IMG/VR virus record: IMGVR_UViG_3300011116_000526
Span: 1-39,754 of that record
Direction: 5' to 3' (one strand)
DNA from: a virus
Length of the DNA stretch: 39,754 nucleotides
Shown: positions 33,883-39,617 of the stretch, piece after piece
Numbering within the stretch: the stretch's first letter is position 1
How the letters are laid out: each line of letters starts with the position of its first letter
Notes under the pieces: model-generated
Databases searched by the model: none
What the model was told of the DNA's origin: nothing
What the model saw: the letters and a program-made list of their open reading frames with translations, nothing else
Program-made: the position numbers and the translations under genes

Positions 33883-34073
33883 TTGTTCTCCCATATACCT
33901 ATGAGTTGGTCCTTGTGTTGACTGTAATCATTCATCACGTTGTAGGCCATTTTGATTTCTGTAATAGCTTCAAGGCATAGGCCCATGGCGGTCATGTAGT
34001 CATTACTCTGGCAAAGGTCATACACGCGATTCATCAGTTGGTCTGCTTTGATCAAGTGGCCCGAATAATCCAT
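33879..34073 (-). CDS. Small helical hypothetical protein
   Basis: A 64-residue protein, MDYSGHLIKADQLMNRVYDL at the start, mostly helical, ending QHKDQLIGIWENK. The ATG at 34073 has AGGA eight bases upstream and is preferred to longer starts at 34094 or 34139, which lack a good SD. It overlaps the end of the upstream RHH-like gene by 56 bases in a different frame. No family is recognised. Confidence 0.55.
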   Translation of the reverse strand: MDYSGHLIKADQLMNRVYDLCQSNDYMTAMGLCLEAITEIKMAYNVMNDYSQHKDQLIGIWENK

Positions 34074-34350
34074 CAATATGTTCCTGTAGTTCATCGCACA
34101 TAAGATCACTAAGGGTCTTGCCAAATACAGTGATGGCATTCCCCTTGGTGGATTTGGTAATAACCGTCTGAGCCTTTACGAAACCCTGACGGTAGCCCTC
34201 ATGATAATCAAGAGGGGCTTCACCGATCGTATCAATCGCCTGCCTTACAAGCTCTGAGGCCATGCCCGGTTTCTCGCGTAGCTTCTCAACTTGGTCGGGC
34301 CGCAGGTAGACCTGGTAAGGAACTAGCTTTCGCTTGTACTTCGCTTCCAT
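34018..34350 (-). CDS. Putative ribbon-helix-helix DNA-binding protein
   Basis: A 110-residue protein. The N-terminus KRKLVPYQVYLRPDQVEKLR then GMASELVRQAIDTIG gives a beta strand, helix and helix in the order of a ribbon-helix-helix repressor. The rest is variable with HEGYRQGFVKAQTVI, a helix seen in several small phage proteins. AAGGAG eight bases before the ATG is a strong SD. It is a candidate regulator of its own operon or of the inverted repeat near 38826, but nothing links them directly. Confidence 0.6.
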   Translation of the reverse strand: MEAKYKRKLVPYQVYLRPDQVEKLREKPGMASELVRQAIDTIGEAPLDYHEGYRQGFVKAQTVITKSTKGNAITVFGKTLSDLMCDELQEHIDGLFGPLDQSRPTDESRV

Positions 34351-34745
34351 TCTTCAAACTCCTTACGCAAATCAATCAATGCGCTTTGCGCTTCTGTATT
34401 GGAAGCAAGCTCTGATCGGGACTCAATATTCAGCGCCTCACATATAGCCCGTGCGGCATCATCCTCTGAGTGAGAGAAGCACCAACCAGTATCCACGCAC
34501 CAGCGCTGGAACTCTGGATCTTTAGCCAGGATGCCTGCGGTCTGTACAAAGCTACTGACCTTGGGTCTGACGTAAGGTTGCTCATCTTCACCAATCCGAA
34601 CCATAGCCACGGCGTAACGTGATCCTACAAAGTCACGCACAAGGTCTTGATTCAGATCATCTGGATGAATGGCCAGCGTCAGCATGAAGCCTTCTTTATT
34701 CTGGCGCAGGGATACTTTGACGCATTCAAAGTTAATGGGATCCAC
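34323..34745 (-). CDS. Conserved phage protein (VKVSLRQxKxGFxLTLxIHPD family), GTG start
   Basis: A 140-residue protein. FECVKVSLRQNKEGFMLTLA, then IHPDDLNQDLVRDFVGSRYA and VAMVRIGEDEQP, is a conserved unit I know from phages and prophages with recombination or replication modules. Its role is not established. The C-terminal half is helical and acidic. The start is GTG at 34745, supported by AGGAGG seven to eight bases upstream, and overlaps the upstream gene by 14 bases. It overlaps the next gene by 28 bases. Confidence 0.75.
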   Translation of the reverse strand: MDPINFECVKVSLRQNKEGFMLTLAIHPDDLNQDLVRDFVGSRYAVAMVRIGEDEQPYVRPKVSSFVQTAGILAKDPEFQRWCVDTGWCFSHSEDDAARAICEALNIESRSELASNTEAQSALIDLRKEFEEWKRSTSES

Positions 34746-35190
34746 CGAGGAGCCTCCTAAAGAACTGGCCTACCTTTTCAAGGAAGGTGGGTTGAGGCGG
34801 GATGAAAAAGATCTCTCCAGGCTTGGCATCAACCGGTGCTCCCTCAATCGCTGCAATACCTGCGGGCTTGGGATTTACGATGCGGTTAATAACCCAGACG
34901 GGTCTGCGATGGGCACTAGCAAGCATCGGTTGTTTGACGCCAGCATGGTGTCTTTGCATGATCAGATCACGTTCTTCAGAGCTAGGCGCACCACGCGCCC
35001 AGCCGTGATTAACGGGAGAGAACCGATCAGAGCAGAACTTATAAGCCGTCTTATCAGAGATCTTCAAAGCCTCTGCCATTTCGATGGGATGGTATCCCTC
35101 GTAATACATGATGGTTAATTGTTCTTTATCCTGGTCGGTGAGTCTGTAGCTCTTGCGCTTTATTGGCCGCCGCCTTCTGATCTTCTTCAT
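34732..35190 (-). CDS. Putative helix-turn-helix protein
   Basis: A 152-residue basic protein. The N-terminus is highly basic (MKKIRRRRPIKRKSYRLT). LTDQDKEQLTIMYYEGYHPI then EMAEALKISDKTAYKFC makes a resolvase/sigma-like helix-turn-helix at about residues 17-55. A second possible unit follows at about 69-110 (LIMQRHHAGVKQPMLASAHR). The C-terminus is Pro-rich, then FLEKVGQFFRRLLGG, an amphipathic helix. Its SD is weak. A regulatory or DNA-tethering role is likely; the target cannot be named. Confidence 0.65.
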   Translation of the reverse strand: MKKIRRRRPIKRKSYRLTDQDKEQLTIMYYEGYHPIEMAEALKISDKTAYKFCSDRFSPVNHGWARGAPSSEERDLIMQRHHAGVKQPMLASAHRRPVWVINRIVNPKPAGIAAIEGAPVDAKPGEIFFIPPQPTFLEKVGQFFRRLLGGSH

Positions 35191-35192
35191 GA

Positions 35193-35474
35193 TCAGAAAG
35201 GTACGTCCGAAAGATCATCCTCTTCTGGCTTGGGCTGGGCGTCCCTAACCCAACCTTCCTTGATATTTGCTCCGTAGAATTTACCAGCGGATGGGCCATG
35301 CTTTTCCCATATAGAAACTTGTATAAGTGGCGTTTCACCATCTTTAACTTTTTTCATGATGTACGCACATATCGCTGGCGACAGGGGTACGTTGCCGCTG
35401 AAGTCAGGGCTTCGATCTGACTTAAATTTTGGTGAAAAAAGATTTCCGTTGTCAGGGTAATTATTTCGTTCCAT
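35193..35474 (-). CDS. SSB-like protein with acidic DVPF C-terminal tail
   Basis: A 93-residue protein. NLFSPKFKSDRSPDFSGNVP and LIQVSIWEKHGPSAGKFYGA form a small beta-rich body similar to DUF736-like or OB-type proteins. The tail PKPEEDDLSDVPF has the acidic-plus-hydrophobic ending of bacterial SSB, which recruits repair proteins. It sits immediately downstream of the annealing protein gene, which supports ssDNA binding. The ATG at 35474 has AAGGA eight bases upstream; a longer start at 35483 has it directly adjacent. The body sequence is not a clear SSB match. Confidence 0.6.
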   Translation of the reverse strand: MERNNYPDNGNLFSPKFKSDRSPDFSGNVPLSPAICAYIMKKVKDGETPLIQVSIWEKHGPSAGKFYGANIKEGWVRDAQPKPEEDDLSDVPF

Positions 35475-36114
35475 TGATCTCATCCTTACGTGCTTTGAAC
35501 TTGCCTAATAGGTCCACGTACATCGACTCATCGTGGGCCTTGATCTTTGCTACTGCTTCTTTGTTTTCTTTCCAAAATGCGTTTAGTTCAGCCTCTGTTT
35601 TAGCCGAGGGCAGGAACTCGATGAACATGCCCATGGCGAAGTTAGCTACGCCTTCATTCGTTTGAACCGGCTTTGGTTCAGGCTTAGCTTCTACCTTGGG
35701 CTCAGGCTTGGTCTCTACTTTTGGCGCGGGCTTGGGCGCAGGCTTAGATGCTGCGTTACCGTCATCATCTTCTGGTGCAATACCGCAAGCTGCCATGAGT
35801 GAGTACCGACGCACATACGAAAGCGAGCTTGCATAGCCCTGAGCATCATGCTTGCTGGCTGGAAAGAATAGCTTCCCTGCTGACAACATCTCGCCGCTCT
35901 CATGGAGAAACACTGTCTCTGCCATGGCGCCGTCAGGTGTCTCATGCGTCATCTGCATGAGGTAGATACCGTTGTTGTTGAGCGCATCGATGACCGCCTC
36001 GACGCACGCGGCAAGGTCTGCGTACTTAGACCTGAAATGAGGATTGGTGCTGGTCTTGAGCGCAGGTCCAAATTCCTTTTGCGCCTTAACCAATGCTGTT
36101 GCTATCTGCTTCAA
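35461..36114 (-). CDS. ERF-family single-strand annealing protein
   Basis: A 217-residue protein. NPHFRSKYADLAACVEAVID at about 24-43, ETVFLHESGEML at about 66-77, and YASSLSYVRRYSLMAACGIA then PEDDDGN at about 94-120 are the hallmarks of the ERF family (Sak-like recombinases). These proteins anneal complementary single strands in phage recombination. Residues about 123-150 are a KPxPK-type linker that precedes a C-terminal helical domain. The start is TTG at 36114, with AGGAG six bases upstream and no better ATG nearby. It overlaps the nuclease gene upstream by 29 bases. Confidence 0.9.
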   Translation of the reverse strand: MKQIATALVKAQKEFGPALKTSTNPHFRSKYADLAACVEAVIDALNNNGIYLMQMTHETPDGAMAETVFLHESGEMLSAGKLFFPASKHDAQGYASSLSYVRRYSLMAACGIAPEDDDGNAASKPAPKPAPKVETKPEPKVEAKPEPKPVQTNEGVANFAMGMFIEFLPSAKTEAELNAFWKENKEAVAKIKAHDESMYVDLLGKFKARKDEINGTK

Positions 36115-36955
36115 TTGCTTCTCCTAGTTGTCTACCGAAATCACAGTACTGCCTTACATCACAAAAACTTGTACATCTTGTATTTGCCCCAGGGCGGTGA
36201 ACGACTTCCTGTCCTGGCTTTACTGCATCATTTGCTTCTTGCTCTAGCAGGAATACCTTCAGTGCTCGCTTGGCTCCCGGCTTCATGATGGCCCATGTCT
36301 CAGGCTTGGCCCATCGTTCGTCTGGCGTACAAAGTGGCGGATCATCCATGACCGTGGCGGCATGAAGTGCGATACGGCTTTTGATAAAAGCTTCTTGCTC
36401 TTCAAAGGTCCACAGGGGTACATCAATCTGTACGATCGGTGCTTCTGGGTAATCGGCTTGGCGGCCTACGTTCCTGCGAGCCCAGTCTCTTACGATCGCA
36501 TTGATCTTCAGGCCCACGACGTTATGGCCATGGGCACGGGCAAGATAGGCGTAGCAGTTCAGTTGGTATTCCCATTCGATCTTACCTTGCATGACTGCAA
36601 AACTGCTCGTAACTTTCCAGTCCTCGATGATGCGACCATGGGGCGTGACAACCTGGCGGTCGATCGCACCGGAGATCTTCCAACCGTTGATCTCTTTGAA
36701 GTAGCGCTGCTCGGTGATTACGTCTTCTTCTGAAAACTTATCGAGGATGTGATGCACGGCTGTACCGAATAGACTGAAGACGGTATCGCTAACGTCTTGT
36801 TCCATGTCATCGAAGTGCTTGTGCTTGAGTGCCACGACCCGCGGGCTATCAATAAGCTCAGTGACAGATAGCTTGGCATCTCCCTTGGAGTAGTTCTTGT
36901 TGCGTGCAAAGCGCAGCAGGACATCGGGCAGGTTGTATTTGTTAGTGATGTTCAT
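36086..36955 (-). CDS. Cas4/RecB-like PD-(D/E)XK nuclease
   Basis: A 289-residue protein. FGTAVHHILD at 63-72 (His68/69), SGAID at 95-99, IEDWKVTSS at 110-118 (Glu111, Asp112, Lys114), and YQLNCYAYL at 130-138 follow the motif order of PD-(D/E)XK exonucleases. Cys209, Cys261, Cys265 and Cys271 could bind an iron-sulphur cluster as in Cas4 and AddB. The family resects DNA ends. Placed directly upstream of the ERF protein, it is the likely exonuclease partner. The start overlaps the previous stop by ATGA with GAGAG before it. There is no nearby CRISPR array. Confidence 0.9.
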   Translation of the reverse strand: MNITNKYNLPDVLLRFARNKNYSKGDAKLSVTELIDSPRVVALKHKHFDDMEQDVSDTVFSLFGTAVHHILDKFSEEDVITEQRYFKEINGWKISGAIDRQVVTPHGRIIEDWKVTSSFAVMQGKIEWEYQLNCYAYLARAHGHNVVGLKINAIVRDWARRNVGRQADYPEAPIVQIDVPLWTFEEQEAFIKSRIALHAATVMDDPPLCTPDERWAKPETWAIMKPGAKRALKVFLLEQEANDAVKPGQEVVHRPGANTRCTSFCDVRQYCDFGRQLGEAIEADSNSIG

Positions 36956-37098
36956 GGCTTACTCTCTTCAAACTTCTCCATAGCCGCGAGCAAAAGTTGC
37001 AGTACTTCTGGGTTAGGCGCCTCAAGGTAACGGTGAATCCAGAACATAACGTCCTCCGCCGCAAGGATGGCTTCGTATAACCATCGCTCATGGTTCAT
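36952..37098 (-). CDS. Short helical hypothetical protein (48 aa)
   Basis: This small gene fills the gap between the 37095 gene and the nuclease. It encodes MNHERWLYEAILAAEDVMFW, then HRYLEAPNPEVLQLLLAAME and KFEESKP, a helical, amphipathic protein. AACGGAGGGAG lies directly upstream, a strong SD. Both ends use ATGA overlaps. Function unknown. Confidence 0.7.
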   Translation of the reverse strand: MNHERWLYEAILAAEDVMFWIHRYLEAPNPEVLQLLLAAMEKFEESKP

Positions 37099-37310
37099 CG
37101 CTCCCTCCGTTTAAGCATCTCGTCCGCCACAAGGTATGCAATATCTGCAAAGGCGACCTCAGGCTTTTGACTTGGTACTTGCCCCCACTTGCCTGCAAAG
37201 ATGCCGGTGATTACAGCCGCGGCTAAAAAATCTCTGAGCTCCATGCCTGCTGTGTTTGGTTCATGCAGGTGACCGACGTCATGTGGGAATGCGTATTTTG
37301 TTTTAGCCAT
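37095..37310 (-). CDS. Small phage protein, LRDFLAA...ADEMLKRRER family
   Basis: A 71-residue protein. MELRDFLAAAVITGIFAGKW, then FADIAYLVADEMLKRRER, follows the pattern of a small protein very common in proteobacterial phages and prophages (MxLRDYxAAxA...AYxxADAMLxxRE). Its function is unknown. The 37701 product has the same two elements, so these are paralogs separated by one gene. The start overlaps the next gene upstream by eight bases. Confidence 0.75.
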   Translation of the reverse strand: MAKTKYAFPHDVGHLHEPNTAGMELRDFLAAAVITGIFAGKWGQVPSQKPEVAFADIAYLVADEMLKRRER

Positions 37311-37704
37311 GATTCTTCTCCTTCAAGGCTTGCTCAATGGCGAGGTACAGATACAGCATCATCGGCGCCCACACTGGCCCAAGCTCTTTTTGAATCTCCT
37401 GCCATTCCCTGATGTTGTGGCGCTCCTCATCAGTCAGCCCAACCCATTCTCGCTTTGGTGGTGCGGTGTAGAGAGGGTTGCATTTAAATCCCATTTCATC
37501 CATATACCGTTTACTACGAGACACATCGCCGCCCTCTGATATCCACGCCACCGGCTCTTGTTGCGCTAATGCTGCATTCCAGCCACGCTCATACGCTTTC
37601 CCTAACTCGACGGCACGGTCGTGTTCAGTTTTCACGACACGTTTTTCCCATGCGTGTTCTGCAAGTTGCATTTTTGACTCGTAATCATCGTATGAATCGC
37701 TCAT
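37303..37704 (-). CDS. Phage protein with EPVAW...LYTAPPKREWVGLTDEE domain
   Basis: A 133-residue protein. YERGWNAALAQQEPVAWISE then NPLYTAPPKREWVGLTDEER is a widespread phage and prophage motif combination without known function. The remainder is helical (HNIREWQEIQKELGPVWAPM). GGGAGAA lies before the ATG. It overlaps the 37701 gene by ATGA. The N-terminal acidic segment (SDSYDDYESKMQLAEHAW) is unique here. Confidence 0.78.
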   Translation of the reverse strand: MSDSYDDYESKMQLAEHAWEKRVVKTEHDRAVELGKAYERGWNAALAQQEPVAWISEGGDVSRSKRYMDEMGFKCNPLYTAPPKREWVGLTDEERHNIREWQEIQKELGPVWAPMMLYLYLAIEQALKEKNHG

Positions 37705-37910
37705 TTCTCCCTCTCCCTCAACATGGCGTCTGCAATCATGTAAGCCTGCCTCGCGGTTGCATCAAAATAATTCCCCTGCGCCAGTGCTTGCATCGCCTTG
37801 GCTGCAAGGTAGTCGCGCAGGGACATACCTGGTTGGATTAGGTACGAGTGTGCGACAGGAAACGCTCCCCCACCATCTGCTGGTGTCTTTGCGTTTTTGT
37901 TTTCACTCAT
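37701..37910 (-). CDS. Small phage protein, LRDYLAA...ADAMLREREK family
   Basis: A 69-residue protein. MSLRDYLAAKAMQALAQGNY then ARQAYMIADAMLREREK matches the small phage family described for the 37095 gene, but closer to the common form. The first 30 residues are a Gly/Ala-rich, variable leader. Both stop and start use ATGA overlaps. Function unknown; having two related copies in one operon is unusual. Confidence 0.78.
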   Translation of the reverse strand: MSENKNAKTPADGGGAFPVAHSYLIQPGMSLRDYLAAKAMQALAQGNYFDATARQAYMIADAMLREREK

Positions 37911-38131
37911 CGCCTAACTCCTATGTTGTAGTAAGCAGATACCTTCCTCACTATCTCTATGAAGTCACCAAAGTTGTGAGCATTCTTCAAGGTATCCATG
38001 TCAATGGAATCCCATAGCTCCTCTGCCTCATCAAGCTTCATGGGCTCCACGTCTTCCTTGAGTCGCTCTAACTTGGCGATCACTTCTTTAAGCGCATCGA
38101 TCTGCTTCTGAATAAGTTCTGATGCCAGCAT
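37907..38131 (-). CDS. Small coiled-coil hypothetical protein
   Basis: A 74-residue protein, MLASELIQKQIDALKEVIAK, then LERLKEDVEPMKLDEAEELW, acidic and helical. It has three possible starts (38194, 38158, 38131). The last begins one base after the stop of the small membrane frame and keeps the operon's tight spacing, so I chose it. No family is recognised. Confidence 0.6.
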   Translation of the reverse strand: MLASELIQKQIDALKEVIAKLERLKEDVEPMKLDEAEELWDSIDMDTLKNAHNFGDFIEIVRKVSAYYNIGVRR

Positions 38132-38132
38132 C

Positions 38133-38213
38133 TCAATATCCCGTGGGCATACCGGCATGTACCCATCGGCCGGCATGGTAGAAAATAAACACAAGGGCCA
38201 AGAGCACGATCAC
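38133..38213 (-). CDS. Possible 26-residue single-pass membrane peptide
   Basis: A GTG overlaps the upstream stop as GTGA and reads VIVLLALVFIFYHAGRWVHA then GMPTGY, one strong membrane segment. The same frame is open back to an ATG at 38432, which would give a 99-residue protein overlapping the 195-residue gene by more than 220 bases. The short version fits the coupling style of this operon better. The SD is weak, so both forms are uncertain. Confidence 0.4.
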   Translation of the reverse strand: MIVLLALVFIFYHAGRWVHAGMPTGY

Positions 38214-38797
38214 TCGGAGGGCGCCTGACCATCGGCCGTGCCAAGTCCATTCTGAGACGGGCTGATTGAGGTAGACGTTTTGGATCCAGAGTTGGTCGGG
38301 TGGGATTTCTGTTTGCCACTTAGGCGCCGGCCTGACGTATCGACTTCCAATACGCGGCCTTTCTGGTCTAAGCGCGATATGACCTGCTTGATGGGTAGCT
38401 CTTGGCTTTCTTCTTCCAGTGATGTCCAACATACTTCTTTCTCCAGTTTGTAAAGTTTGTAATTGATACGGAAATGCCTACGCTGCTTATCGTCCACACG
38501 AACCACAATGTCCTTGGCGGTAGGCTTCTTGGGTCTATCGTCAAACATGTAATCAAGAAGCTTCTTGCGTAACCAGCCCGGATCAAGCGGCAGCCAGTTG
38601 CAGAAGTTCTCCAGCCCTTCGCCAAAGAGGAACTGAAAGGATGTGCGTGCATCTGTATGAAGCTTGTAATCCTTATGCTTCTTGGATTTGGTAAGCAAGT
38701 CACCCGCTATGATGGGCTGCTTACATGAGTCAAAGATGGCCACGTTAATAGCAGCCAGTAAAACACGCTGTTCAGGTATCAGTTGTTCGGCATTCAT
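38210..38797 (-). CDS. First gene of the early-type operon, hypothetical protein
   Basis: A 195-residue protein. The N-terminal half contains QRVLLAAINVAIFDSCKQPI and then FQFLFGEGLENFCNWLPLDP, with GWLRKKLLD after it. A middle Lys/Arg-rich part and a Ser/Thr-rich tail follow. The FxxxCxxLxLDPxWxRxxL arrangement resembles small phage regulators or DNA-modification-linked proteins I have seen, but the resemblance is loose. GGAGAG four to five bases before the ATG gives a firm start. It is the promoter-proximal gene facing the divergent control region. Confidence 0.7.
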   Translation of the reverse strand: MNAEQLIPEQRVLLAAINVAIFDSCKQPIIAGDLLTKSKKHKDYKLHTDARTSFQFLFGEGLENFCNWLPLDPGWLRKKLLDYMFDDRPKKPTAKDIVVRVDDKQRRHFRINYKLYKLEKEVCWTSLEEESQELPIKQVISRLDQKGRVLEVDTSGRRLSGKQKSHPTNSGSKTSTSISPSQNGLGTADGQAPSE

Positions 38798-38869
38798 TGT
38801 GCTCTCCAGTGAAAGAATGGTACTCTATGTTCACAACATATGGCAATACATATAGGAGGTATCCGACCA
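38798..38869. promoter_or_regulatory. Divergent intergenic control region
   Basis: Seventy-two bases separate the - strand operon from the + strand resolvase-like gene. They hold an inverted repeat (38826-38840), SD sequences for both sides (GGAGAG on -, AGGAGG at 38855-38860 on +), and AT-rich stretches that could be -10 boxes. No consensus -35/-10 pair is clear on either strand, so promoter positions are not assigned. Confidence 0.5.
38826..38840. promoter_or_regulatory. Inverted repeat, possible operator
   Basis: TATGTT, then CAC, then AACATA is a perfect inverted repeat of six-base arms with a three-base centre. It lies in the middle of the divergent region, a usual place for a repressor site. 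Which protein binds it is not known; the RHH-like and HTH-like products of the - strand operon are candidates by inference. Confidence 0.5.
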
Positions 38870-39394
38870 ATGGCAATCAATAGCAGACAGAAGGGCCGGC
38901 GCGGGGAGTTGGAAGTAGCCAAGCTCATATCGCAGGCGCTGGATTTCCAAGTCAAATTGAATTATGAACAGTCCGCCACGGGTGGCTATGATATGAAAGT
39001 ATGGGGTTGGGCTGTGGAGGTAAAGCGGGCCGAGAATCCTGACTGGCGTGCATGGCAGCGGCAGGCATTGAATAGTGCGTGGAAGGATGGTCTGATGCCG
39101 ATCCTATTCCATCGAAGGAATCATGCCAGGTACTGGGATGTGTATCTACCGATCAGTGTTTTTCTGGTGGTGTGGGGCGGGCAAGGACCATTTGATGAAA
39201 ATGATTGGATGCAGGTATCGTTTGAGGTAGCAATAGCAACAATGAGGATGACCCATGGATCCACGTATACGCAAGGCGATCGTGAACGAGATGATCGAAT
39301 CAATACCTCAGTCAGTGAAGCTTCAGGTGAAGCGGGAAGTGGCAGAGCGCACGGCACTGGAGTTGCAGATCAGGTCCATCAAGCTACTGGCTGA
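38870..39394 (+). CDS. Holliday-junction-resolvase-like PD-(D/E)XK endonuclease
   Basis: A 174-residue protein from the ATG at 38870, chosen because AGGAGG lies about ten bases upstream; an in-frame ATG at 38840 has no SD. RQKGRRGELEVAKLISQALD, then GGYDMKVWGWAVEVKRAENP (Glu13 or Glu15, Asp41, Glu50, Lys52) and WRAWQRQALNSA follow the archaeal Hjc-like nuclease pattern found in phages. It would cut four-way junctions made by the ERF and exonuclease pathway. After about residue 125 the sequence turns Ser/Gly/Thr-rich, exactly where a second gene overlaps in another frame (39255). Confidence 0.82.
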   Translation: MAINSRQKGRRGELEVAKLISQALDFQVKLNYEQSATGGYDMKVWGWAVEVKRAENPDWRAWQRQALNSAWKDGLMPILFHRRNHARYWDVYLPISVFLVVWGGQGPFDENDWMQVSFEVAIATMRMTHGSTYTQGDRERDDRINTSVSEASGEAGSGRAHGTGVADQVHQATG

Positions 39395-39437
39395 TACGCA
39401 GGCATTCAGTAAATGGCTCAAAAAAAACCCCGACTAG
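39255..39437 (+). CDS. Small helical protein overlapping the resolvase gene
   Basis: A 60-residue protein, MDPRIRKAIVNEMIESIPQS at the start, strongly helical with a Lys-rich end (SKWLKKNPD). AGGA seven to eight bases upstream supports the ATG. It overlaps the resolvase-like gene by 140 bases in a different frame; its own residue pattern looks more like a real protein than the resolvase tail there. Its last codons contain the A-run and the left arm of a hairpin. Function unknown. Confidence 0.65.
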   Translation: MDPRIRKAIVNEMIESIPQSVKLQVKREVAERTALELQIRSIKLLADTQAFSKWLKKNPD

Positions 39438-39448
39438 GGGAGCCGGGG
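39420..39448 (-). terminator. Candidate rho-independent terminator read on the - strand
   Basis: On the - strand, CCCCGGCT, loop CCCCT and AGTCGGGG form an eight-base-pair stem (one G-T wobble) followed by eight T. On the + strand the same stem has an A-C mismatch and no T-run, so the - strand direction is favoured. It would stop leftward transcripts entering from beyond 39448. No clear - strand gene is seen immediately upstream in the window. Confidence 0.55.
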
Positions 39449-39477
39449 GAAGACCTAAACAACCAGGAGACACGACC

Positions 39478-39606
39478 ATGGACATAGCCGTAAAAGTATG
39501 TTACCATGGTTTTGTTGTCGTAGCTGACAATGTTATGGAAGGCCGTTTACTCATGCTCTCGACCCTTGTTGCAAGACTTGGGTTCAGCTACCGAGAGCAG
39601 CAGTAA
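39478..39606 (+). CDS. Short hypothetical protein (42 aa) ending inside a hairpin
   Basis: ATG at 39478, with AGGAG eight bases upstream, gives MDIAVKVCYHGFVVVADNVM, then EGRLLMLSTLVARLGFSYRE and QQ. The protein is hydrophobic in the middle but not a clear membrane segment. The second half of the gene from 39539 is also the 5' half of a long stem-loop ending just past the stop. It is plausible as a real gene since the SD is strong, but a non-coding reading of the region is not excluded. Confidence 0.55.
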   Translation: MDIAVKVCYHGFVVVADNVMEGRLLMLSTLVARLGFSYREQQ

Positions 39607-39617
39607 GCGGCCTTTTT
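39539..39617 (+). terminator. Long nested hairpin with T-run, terminator-like or structured RNA
   Basis: The outer arms AAGGCCGTTTACT (39539-39551) and AGTAAGCGGCCTT (39602-39614) pair over 13 positions with one wobble. The inner arms GCTCTCG (39555-39561) and CGAGAGC (39592-39598) pair perfectly over seven. A further ACCC/GGGT and CTTG-TTG-CAAG hairpin lies inside. TTT follows the outer arm. It spans the last third of the 42-residue gene. It fits a terminator, but the length and nesting are unusual for one. Confidence 0.6.

Noticed and set aside
36086-36955. CRISPR-Cas locus suggested by the Cas4-like gene
   Set aside because: No direct repeats with spacers and no other cas gene are present; the context is phage recombination.
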